NCBI GenBank assembly: GCA_009699825.1
Contig: WLNM01000079.1
Span: 1 to 5,678 of the forward strand
Length of the DNA: 5,678 nucleotides
From: Actinomycetota bacterium
GTDB lineage: Bacteria; Actinomycetota; Actinomycetes; Nanopelagicales; Nanopelagicaceae
Direction of reading: 5' to 3'
The first letter of the stretch is position 1, and each line of letters begins with the position of its first letter. The position numbers were made by a program, and so were the translations under genes. A model generated the notes under the pieces. It worked only from the letters and a program-made list of their open reading frames with translations. It searched no databases and had not been told where the DNA came from. Positions 1 to 5,205 of this stretch are shown one piece after another.

Positions 1-331
1 AGTAGGCATCCGTCGCTTTGGTGATGCGATGGTTCCGCTGGATGAAGTACTTGTGCAAGCTGCAGTTGATCTTTCAGGTCGTCCATACTTAGTTCACCGT
101 CAACCAGAAATTGTCGAGTTAATCGGAACCTTTGATACGACTCTTGGTAAGCACATTTGGGAATCCATTGTCGCCGAAGCACGCATTGCACTTCACATTA
201 GAGTCCTTGAAGGTCGTAACGCGCACCACGTATTCGAAGCTCAATTTAAAGCAGTTGCTCGCGCGCTTCGTGATGCTGTCTCTTTAGACGCACGAGTGAC
301 CGGTGTTCCATCAACTAAGGGCGTTCTTTGA
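1..331 (+). CDS. hisB: Imidazoleglycerol-phosphate dehydratase, C-terminal part (5' end outside window)
   Basis: HisB removes water from imidazole-glycerol phosphate to give imidazole-acetol phosphate, in cytosolic histidine synthesis. Only the last 109 residues or so are visible, and the first complete codon begins at base 2. The family is usually about 200 residues, so roughly the C-terminal half is present. Recognisable blocks are GIRRFGDAMVPLDE at the left edge, DLSGRPYLVHR, the metal-binding block around KHIWES, and RNAHHVFEAQFKAVARALRDA, which carries the HHxxE metal ligands. The protein ends in VTGVPSTKGVL, a standard HisB terminus. The ATG at base 29 is an internal methionine, because conserved HisB sequence continues upstream of it. 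The stop TGA (329-331) overlaps the TTG start of hisH. There is no sign of a fused HisB-N phosphatase domain in the visible part. The family assignment is near certain. Confidence 0.97.
   Translation, partial: VGIRRFGDAMVPLDEVLVQAAVDLSGRPYLVHRQPEIVELIGTFDTTLGKHIWESIVAEARIALHIRVLEGRNAHHVFEAQFKAVARALRDAVSLDARVTGVPSTKGVL
317..320 (+). promoter_or_regulatory. Ribosome binding site (AAGG) for the TTG start of hisH
   Basis: AAGG lies 7 bases upstream of the TTG at 328, inside the end of hisB. It supports a non-ATG start. An in-frame TAA at 316-318 rules out any start further upstream, and no other start codon lies between it and 328. Initiation is probably also coupled to termination of hisB. Confidence 0.55.
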
Positions 332-921
332 TAGCAATTTTGGATTATGGATCGGGAAACTTACGGTCTGCCCAACGTGCGTTTGCAACAACTGGCCATG
401 ATGTTCAACTGACATCTGATCTAGATATTGCATTCAAAGCCGATGGTTTAGTTGTGCCAGGAGTTGGCGCATTTGCAGCATGCATGAATGGCATCAATGC
501 AATTAGCGCAGCCGATGTGATTCGGCAGAGAAAGAGCGCTGGCAAAGCAACTTTGGGAATCTGTATTGGTATGCAAATACTTTTTAGTGACGGCCTCGAA
601 TACGGAACACATAAAGGCATTGGAATGTGGGATGGCACTGTGAGCGAAATCGAAGCTCCAATTCTTCCTCACATGGGTTGGAATACAGTTGAAATTATTG
701 GAACATCTCAACTCTTTAAAGGTGTCGAAAAAGAGTCTTTCTATTTTGTTCATTCATACGCTGCTAAAGAATCTGTTGGTAAGGCGCAGGCATGGACGAT
801 TCACGGTGAAAAGTTCCTCTCCGCTGTAGAAGATGGCCCTTTATGTGCGACACAGTTTCATCCAGAAAAATCTGGACAAGCTGGTTTGAAATTAATTGCT
901 AATTGGAGTGCTGCACTATGA
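328..921 (+). CDS. hisH: Imidazole glycerol phosphate synthase, glutaminase subunit HisH
   Basis: HisH is a class I glutamine amidotransferase. It hydrolyses glutamine and passes ammonia to HisF, and the pair converts PRFAR to imidazole-glycerol phosphate and AICAR in the cytosol. The 197 residues match the usual family length (about 195-215). The N-terminus MIAILDYGSGNLRS is the family signature. The oxyanion-strand block PGVGAFAACM lies near residues 44-53. The nucleophile is Cys79 in GICIGMQ, and His178 and Glu180 in QFHPEKSG complete the triad. The start is TTG, fixed by an in-frame stop just upstream and by the conserved N-terminus. The gene overlaps hisB by 4 bases (TTGA) and priA by 4 bases (ATGA), so translation is probably coupled. 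Its partner hisF lies two genes downstream. Confidence 0.97.
   Translation: MIAILDYGSGNLRSAQRAFATTGHDVQLTSDLDIAFKADGLVVPGVGAFAACMNGINAISAADVIRQRKSAGKATLGICIGMQILFSDGLEYGTHKGIGMWDGTVSEIEAPILPHMGWNTVEIIGTSQLFKGVEKESFYFVHSYAAKESVGKAQAWTIHGEKFLSAVEDGPLCATQFHPEKSGQAGLKLIANWSAAL
905..908 (+). promoter_or_regulatory. Ribosome binding site (GGAG) deciding the priA start
   Basis: GGAG ends 9 bases before the ATG at 918. This favours that ATG over the in-frame TTG at 903, which lies within or before the site and would add five residues (MECCT) not found in the family. Confidence 0.6.
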
Positions 922-1643
922 GTTTTCTTGAATTATTACCAGCCGTCGATGTGAAAGATGGCAAAGCTGTCCGACTTGTTCAAGGCGAACTCAGTAAAGA
1001 AACGAGTTACGGCAAGCCACTCGATGCTGCATTAGATTTTCAAAAATCAGGCGCCGAATGGATCCACCTTGTAGATCTCGATGCAGCCTTTGGTATTGGC
1101 AGCAACGCTGATTTACTGGCAGAAGTTATTGGCGCTTTAGACATTAAAGTTGAATTATCAGGTGGCATCAGAGATGACGAGTCATTACGTAAAGCACTCG
1201 CAACTGGATGTACTCGAGTTAATTTAGGAACTGCAGCGCTAGAAAATCCCGAGTGGACTTCTCACGTGATTGCAGAATTTGGCGATCGCATTGCAGTTGG
1301 TTTAGACGTTCGTGGGCACATTTTGTCGGCTCGTGGCTGGACTCGAGATGGAGGAGATCTCTTCGAAACAATTCAAAGACTAGATAGTGATGGATGTGCG
1401 CGTTATGTAGTTACAGACGTAACCAAGGATGGAATGTTGGCTGGCCCGAATCTTGAATTACTCAAGTCCGTCTGCGCTGTAACAAAGGCCCCAGTTGTGG
1501 CAAGTGGTGGAATTTCAAACCTAACCGATATTGAAAATTTAGCATCGCTTCGAAATATCGGCGTCGAAGGTGCCATTGTTGGTAAGGCACTTTATGCAGG
1601 CGCTTTCACTTTAGAGCAAGCGCTAGAAATTACACGTCGATGA
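918..1643 (+). CDS. priA: PriA: ProFAR isomerase / probable phosphoribosylanthranilate isomerase (HisA/TrpF)
   Basis: This is a (βα)8-barrel sugar isomerase of 241 residues. The HisA reaction converts ProFAR to PRFAR for histidine synthesis. Actinobacterial PriA also performs the TrpF reaction, turning phosphoribosylanthranilate into CdRP. The sequence tracks the Mycobacterium tuberculosis PriA I recall: LLPAVDV, EWIHLVDLDAAFG, ELSGGIRDDESL, TAALENP, RGWTRDGGDLF, TDVTKDG and EGAIVGKALYA. Asp11 and Asp171 fit the two catalytic aspartates. Arg19, Arg139 and Trp141 fit the residues associated with dual substrate use (Arg143/Trp145 in M. tuberculosis, offset by a 4-residue shorter loop). No trpF is seen in this window, which fits a double role. 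The ATG start gives a 4-base overlap with hisH, and the stop overlaps hisF by 4 bases. HisA activity is near certain; TrpF activity is inferred. Confidence 0.93.
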   Translation: MSFLELLPAVDVKDGKAVRLVQGELSKETSYGKPLDAALDFQKSGAEWIHLVDLDAAFGIGSNADLLAEVIGALDIKVELSGGIRDDESLRKALATGCTRVNLGTAALENPEWTSHVIAEFGDRIAVGLDVRGHILSARGWTRDGGDLFETIQRLDSDGCARYVVTDVTKDGMLAGPNLELLKSVCAVTKAPVVASGGISNLTDIENLASLRNIGVEGAIVGKALYAGAFTLEQALEITRR

Positions 1644-2413
1644 CTCTATCTGTGCGAATAATCGCTTGCCTTGATGTTACCGATGGTCGCGTGGTCAAAG
1701 GGGTTAACTTCACAGATTTAGTTGATGCCGGAGATCCAGTTGAAATGGCATCGCTCTATGACAGCGAAGGAGTGGATGAATTAACGTTTCTAGATATCTC
1801 TGCAAGTTCTGCAGGTCGCGAAACAACGCTTGATGTAGTCCGCAGAACAGCAGAGCAAGTATTTATTCCTCTCACTGTTGGCGGAGGTATTAGGAGTGTC
1901 GATGATGTAGATAGATTACTTCGCGCAGGTGCAGACAAAGTTTCAATCAACACTGCAGCAATTCATCGACCTGAATTAATTTCAGAAATAGTTGATCGCT
2001 TTGGTTCTCAAGTTCTAGTGCTATCAGTTGATGCAAGGCGCGCCCGTACCGAATCTGGATTTGAAGTAACAACACACGGGGGGCGCGAAAGCGCTGGACT
2101 AGATGCCATTGAATGGGTAGAAAAAGCATGCAAACTCGGTGTTGGTGAAATTTTGCTCAATTCAATGGACGCAGATGGAACCAGAGCGGGTTATGACATT
2201 GGAATGATTTCTGCTGTGCGATCTGTTGCCAAGGTTCCTTTGATTGCAAGTGGTGGGGCAGGAGCGCTATCAGATTTTGCCGCAGCCCTTGATGCTGGAG
2301 CCGATGCTCTACTGGCTGCGAGTGTTTTTCACTTCGGAATACATAGGATCTCTGACGTAAAGTCATATCTGAGCGCTGCTGGATATTCCATTCGCACCTT
2401 CAATAACTCATAG
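1640..2413 (+). CDS. hisF: Imidazole glycerol phosphate synthase, cyclase subunit HisF
   Basis: HisF is the synthase/cyclase half of the HisF-HisH complex. It uses ammonia channelled from HisH to turn PRFAR into imidazole-glycerol phosphate plus AICAR, a purine precursor. The 257 residues match the family. They show a (βα)8 barrel with the N-terminal IIACLDVTDGRVVKGVNF block, including Asp12 as catalytic acid/base. Further on are the phosphate-binding TVGGGIRS (near 79-86), Asp131 in LSVDARR as the second catalytic aspartate, the LNSMDADGT block near 173-181, and the second phosphate site ASGGAG (203-208). The ATG overlaps the priA stop (ATGA), and I see no good ribosome binding site, so translation is likely coupled. 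In many actinobacteria an inositol-monophosphatase-like gene (impA) separates priA from hisF; here it is absent. The stop TAG lies 14 bases before hisI. Confidence 0.98.
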   Translation: MTLSVRIIACLDVTDGRVVKGVNFTDLVDAGDPVEMASLYDSEGVDELTFLDISASSAGRETTLDVVRRTAEQVFIPLTVGGGIRSVDDVDRLLRAGADKVSINTAAIHRPELISEIVDRFGSQVLVLSVDARRARTESGFEVTTHGGRESAGLDAIEWVEKACKLGVGEILLNSMDADGTRAGYDIGMISAVRSVAKVPLIASGGAGALSDFAAALDAGADALLAASVFHFGIHRISDVKSYLSAAGYSIRTFNNS

Positions 2414-2415
2414 GG

Positions 2416-2421
2416 CAGAAT
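2416..2421 (+). promoter_or_regulatory. Weak candidate -10 hexamer for leaderless hisI transcription
   Basis: CAGAAT sits exactly 6 bases before the hisI ATG, in one of only two real gaps between genes. It resembles the actinobacterial TANNNT -10 box but lacks the first T. Transcription would start at or near the ATG. I see no convincing -35 element, and AGGG at 2412-2415 is spaced too far from the ATG to be a clear ribosome binding site. The call rests mainly on the position matching the stronger site before trpB. Confidence 0.25.
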
Positions 2422-2427
2422 TACGCC

Positions 2428-2772
2428 ATGAGCGACTATCAGTTATCCGAAGACGTAACTGCGTTACTCAAAAATCCAGACATACTAATTCCTGCTATCG
2501 CTCAAGATGCGCGGACAAAAGAAGTTTTGATGCTTGCTTACGTAAATCATCAAGCTCTTGCCCAGATGATTAAAACCCGCGCAGGAACCTATTGGTCTCG
2601 TTCAAGAAATGAAATATGGGTAAAAGGTGCGACGTCAGGTCATAAGCAAAAGGTTATTTCACTTGCACTTGATTGCGATGGAGACGCTTTGCTCATTACG
2701 GTAGAACAGATTGGAGCGGCCTGTCACACAGGTGAACACACTTGTTTTCACAAGCCGGTACAACTGGAATGA
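2428..2772 (+). CDS. hisI: Phosphoribosyl-AMP cyclohydrolase HisI (stand-alone)
   Basis: HisI opens the adenine ring of phosphoribosyl-AMP to make ProFAR, the substrate of PriA, in the cytosol. The 114 residues cover only the cyclohydrolase domain, with no HisE (PRA-PH) extension like that of E. coli HisIE, so hisE must lie elsewhere. Motifs are MLAYVN (35-40), YWSRSRNEIWVKGATSGH (55-72), the metal-binding DCDGD (82-86) and GAACHTGEHTCF (96-107). Cys83, Cys99 and Cys106 have the spacing of the zinc cysteines known from archaeal HisI. The gene begins 14 bases after the hisF stop. Its TGA overlaps the trpE ATG by 4 bases, which makes it the junction between the histidine and tryptophan genes. 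Confidence 0.97.
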   Translation: MSDYQLSEDVTALLKNPDILIPAIAQDARTKEVLMLAYVNHQALAQMIKTRAGTYWSRSRNEIWVKGATSGHKQKVISLALDCDGDALLITVEQIGAACHTGEHTCFHKPVQLE

Positions 2773-4256
2773 ATTTAGATCAGTTTCGCGCGTATGCACG
2801 TAATTACAACGTCATCCCAGTAACGCGTAAATTACTTGCAGATGGCGAAACGCCTCTTGGTATTTATCGCAAACTGGCAAAGAGTGCTGCAAATACATTC
2901 TTACTTGAATCGGCAGAACATGGCGGAGCATGGTCTCGGTACTCATTTATTGGCGTAAGGACAGAATCCACACTGAGCGAAAAAGATGGAGCAGCGGTTT
3001 GGACCGGTACGTATCCAGCTGGTGCACCACAAGGAATCGATCCACTTGAGGCACTTCGCATTAGCGCATCTCATTTAAAATCTCCGGTGATAACTGGTTT
3101 ACCACCGCTTACAGGCGGACTAGTTGGTTACATGGGTTATGACACCGTACGCAGATTAGAGAAAATTGGGAATCATTCCGCAAAAGACTTACCCCTTCCC
3201 GAATTAGCCTTCATGCTTACGAGTGATTTAGCAGTTATGGATCACAGTGATGGGACCGTCACTCTGATCGCTAACGCAATTAATTGGGATGGTAGCGATA
3301 ACCGAATTGATCAAGCCTACGAAGAGTGCGTGAAGCGTTTAGATCGCATGCAAGAAGAGTTAAGCAATCCCTTAGAGGGTTACGTAAGCACATTAGAAGA
3401 GCGCACTGTTCCAGAATTCAAGTCGAATACAACTCAAGATGAGTATCGCCAATCGGTTTTGGAAATCAAAGAAGAAATATTGGCAGGAGAAGCTTTCCAA
3501 GTAGTGCTTTCCCAACGTTTTAGCGTCGATGTTCACGCAGAACCAATTGATGTCTACCGAATGCTTAGGTTGCACAATCCCAGTCCGTATATGTACTTGT
3601 TCCAATTCGATGATGGAATAAGTGTTGTTGGATCTAGCCCTGAAGCACTCGTTAAGGTCAATCAAAAAGAGGTAATGGTTCATCCCATCGCTGGCACTAG
3701 AAAGCGTTCGGCATCCCCTGAGATAGATGCAAAATTAGCCGAGGAGTTGCTGGCAGATCCTAAAGAACGCGCAGAGCATTTAATGCTCGTTGATTTGGGA
3801 CGTAACGATCTTGGAAGAATATGCGAACCTGGAAGTGTTGAAGTTATAGATTTTATGCATATTGAGAGATATTCACACGTAATGCATATCGTTTCAACTG
3901 TTAAGGGAACGTTGTCAGAAAAATCTAATTGTGTTGATGCACTCTTTGCTGTTTTTCCTGCTGGAACATTATCTGGTGCACCAAAACCTCGAGCAATGCA
4001 GATTATTGAAGAACACGAGAGCACGCGACGCGGTATATATGGCGGTGCAATTGGATATATCGATTTCACAGGCAACATTGATACCTGCATTGCTATTCGT
4101 ACGGCGGTTTTGTATGACGGCAAGGCCTATGTACAAGCGGGTGCAGGAATTGTTGCTGATTCAGATCCCGAATCTGAAAATCAGGAGTGCCGCAACAAGG
4201 CTGCTGCAGTACTTGGCGCAATTCATGCTGCTAACTCGTTAGCGAGACAACGATGA
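2769..4256 (+). CDS. trpE: Anthranilate synthase component I (TrpE)
   Basis: TrpE converts chorismate to anthranilate, the first committed step to tryptophan, using ammonia from a TrpG glutaminase that is not in this window. The 495 residues match a stand-alone component I. The N-terminal domain (about 14-155) carries LLES at 45-48, the tryptophan feedback site. The chorismate-binding domain (about 222-485) shows the blocks EAFQVVLSQRF (241-251), NPSPYM (270-275), HPIAGTRKR (305-313), GRNDLGR (344-350), PAGTLSGAP (397-405), GGAIGY (425-430) and GAGIVADSDPE (458-468). The LLES and NPSPYM motifs suggest a tryptophan-inhibited enzyme of primary metabolism rather than a phenazine or salicylate synthase. 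The ATG at 2769 overlaps the hisI stop; an in-frame TTG at 2742 would add nine residues unlike the family. There is no room for a trp leader or attenuator upstream. The stop overlaps the next small gene by 4 bases. Confidence 0.97.
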   Translation: MNLDQFRAYARNYNVIPVTRKLLADGETPLGIYRKLAKSAANTFLLESAEHGGAWSRYSFIGVRTESTLSEKDGAAVWTGTYPAGAPQGIDPLEALRISASHLKSPVITGLPPLTGGLVGYMGYDTVRRLEKIGNHSAKDLPLPELAFMLTSDLAVMDHSDGTVTLIANAINWDGSDNRIDQAYEECVKRLDRMQEELSNPLEGYVSTLEERTVPEFKSNTTQDEYRQSVLEIKEEILAGEAFQVVLSQRFSVDVHAEPIDVYRMLRLHNPSPYMYLFQFDDGISVVGSSPEALVKVNQKEVMVHPIAGTRKRSASPEIDAKLAEELLADPKERAEHLMLVDLGRNDLGRICEPGSVEVIDFMHIERYSHVMHIVSTVKGTLSEKSNCVDALFAVFPAGTLSGAPKPRAMQIIEEHESTRRGIYGGAIGYIDFTGNIDTCIAIRTAVLYDGKAYVQAGAGIVADSDPESENQECRNKAAAVLGAIHAANSLARQR

Positions 4257-4426
4257 GCACAACGTTGATTTCTCTGTTTTCTATTGCCCTGGTAGTTATT
4301 GCAGCATTTTTTCTATCATCTCGTTTTAAAATTTCGAGCAGGTATGAAAGAAAGCCAACGAAGCCATCTTCCTGGAACCGACAAGATATAGGTGAAGACC
4401 CAAGCGTTGATGGACGAGAATCATGA
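4253..4426 (+). CDS. Small single-pass membrane protein of the trp operon (57 residues, function unknown)
   Basis: This short gene overlaps both neighbours by ATGA, with its ATG on the trpE stop and its TGA on the trpC start, so it is almost certainly translated. Residues about 4-22 (TLISLFSIALVVIAAFFLS) form one uninterrupted hydrophobic helix. A basic stretch follows (R24, K26, R30, R33, K34, K37), then a polar acidic tail containing WNRQDIGEDPS at 41-51. The charge pattern predicts the N-terminus outside and the tail in the cytoplasm. Many actinobacteria have a longer, multi-pass 'Trp biosynthesis-associated membrane protein' (TIGR02234 type) at this position. Its C-terminal tail, as I recall it, often reads like WDALDRGEDPT, which aligns with this tail without gaps. 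It could be a reduced relative or an unrelated small protein. No catalytic residues are visible, and the function is unknown. Confidence 0.85.
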   Translation: MSTTLISLFSIALVVIAAFFLSSRFKISSRYERKPTKPSSWNRQDIGEDPSVDGRES

Positions 4427-5193
4427 GCGTCCTTGAATCAATCATTGAAGGTGTGAAAGAAGATTTAGAGAGTAGAAAACTTTCTCAAGCACAAATTCTA
4501 GAAGCAGTCGAAGTCGCTGCTGCACCTCGATCCGACATAACTGCATTTACTCACAACTCACTCTCGCTGATTGCCGAAGTAAAGAGATCATCGCCAAGCA
4601 AAGGTGCGCTGGCACCAATTACCGATCCTGCACTTCTCGCATCACGTTATGAAAAAGGTGGAGCAAGTGCAATTAGCGTTCTCACCGAAAGACGCAGATT
4701 TGGCGGGTCACTCGAAGATTTAGATGCAGTACGCAAGGTTGTAGATCTTCCAATTTTAAGAAAAGATTTCATGGTTGATCAATATCAATTCTACGAAGCA
4801 CGGGCACACGGCGCTGACCTTGTATTACTAATTGTTGCGGCGCTATCTAAAAATCAACTCTCAGATTATTTGGCACTAACTCAAGAACTTGGCATGCATG
4901 CAATCGTTGAAGTACATACTCACTCTGAACTTGAAATCGCCTTGGATAATCCTTGCGAGATGATTGGCATTAATTCTCGAAATTTGAAGACATTAGATGT
5001 TGACCCTGTGGCTTTCAAAGAGCTTTTGCCCTTGATTCCGGCTCATTTGGTGCGCATAGCCGAATCAGGTATTTCCACCCCAGCAGATGTGCAATTCGCA
5101 CTCGACTCAGGTGCAAATGCAATTTTGGTTGGCGAAGCATTGGTGCGAGCGGGAGATCCAGAATTCGCCGTGCAGCATTTACTTGGACGCTAG
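4423..5193 (+). CDS. trpC: Indole-3-glycerol phosphate synthase (TrpC)
   Basis: TrpC closes the indole ring, turning CdRP into indole-3-glycerol phosphate with loss of CO2 and water. Its substrate would come from PriA, encoded upstream. The 256 residues are the normal length for a monofunctional enzyme with no TrpF domain. The N-terminal helix begins SVLESIIEGVKEDL. The barrel shows AEVKRSSPSKG (Glu52, Lys54), LRKDF (catalytic Lys114), IVEVHT (Glu163), GINSRNLKT (Asn184), AESGI (Glu214, Ser215) and the phosphate site ILVGEALVR. The spacing of these residues matches the Sulfolobus enzyme with a constant offset. The ATG overlaps the stop of the small membrane protein by 4 bases, with only a weak GGA upstream. 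The stop TAG lies 12 bases before trpB. The protein contains no tryptophan residue. Confidence 0.98.
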   Translation: MSVLESIIEGVKEDLESRKLSQAQILEAVEVAAAPRSDITAFTHNSLSLIAEVKRSSPSKGALAPITDPALLASRYEKGGASAISVLTERRRFGGSLEDLDAVRKVVDLPILRKDFMVDQYQFYEARAHGADLVLLIVAALSKNQLSDYLALTQELGMHAIVEVHTHSELEIALDNPCEMIGINSRNLKTLDVDPVAFKELLPLIPAHLVRIAESGISTPADVQFALDSGANAILVGEALVRAGDPEFAVQHLLGR

Positions 5194-5199
5194 TAAGAT
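5194..5199 (+). promoter_or_regulatory. Candidate -10 box (TAAGAT) for leaderless trpB transcription
   Basis: TAAGAT fits the actinobacterial TANNNT -10 consensus and begins directly after the trpC stop. Its last T is 7 bases upstream of the A of the trpB ATG, the spacing expected if transcription starts at the start codon itself. No strong ribosome binding site precedes trpB, which suits leaderless translation. No clear -35 element is seen around 5170-5177. Chance occurrence of such a degenerate hexamer is possible. Confidence 0.45.
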
Positions 5200-5205
5200 T
5201 TGAAC

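Noticed and set aside
405..753. Two antisense open frames opposite hisH
   Set aside because: The translations are low-complexity and non-protein-like, and both sit fully within conserved hisH coding sequence.
903..917. An upstream in-frame TTG as the start of priA
   Set aside because: It would add MECCT, absent from the family, and it overlaps the GGAG ribosome binding site that serves the ATG at 918.
2037..2044. GGCGCGCC palindrome as an operator or restriction-related site
   Set aside because: It is a single copy inside the conserved DARRAR coding stretch of hisF, with no second copy or regulatory context.
2742..2768. An upstream in-frame TTG as the start of trpE
   Set aside because: It would overlap hisI by 31 bases and add nine residues unlike TrpE. 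The ATG at 2769 gives the same 4-base overlap seen at other junctions.
2769..2830. A trp leader peptide, attenuator or T-box before trpE
   Set aside because: trpE starts on the hisI stop codon. The upstream bases are conserved hisI coding sequence with no run of tryptophan codons and no terminator hairpin.
3369..3379. CCCTTAGAGGG inverted repeat as a terminator
   Set aside because: The stem is only 4 bp, no T-run follows, and it lies in the middle of the trpE coding sequence.
3680..4123. A 147-codon antisense open frame opposite trpE
   Set aside because: It lies wholly inside the well-conserved chorismate-binding domain, resembles no protein family I know and has no start context. It is a shadow of trpE codon usage.
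3931..4242. A 103-codon forward frame overlapping the end of trpE
   Set aside because: It is the wrong frame across the conserved PAGTLSGAP to GAGIVADSDPE region of TrpE. It has no family resemblance.
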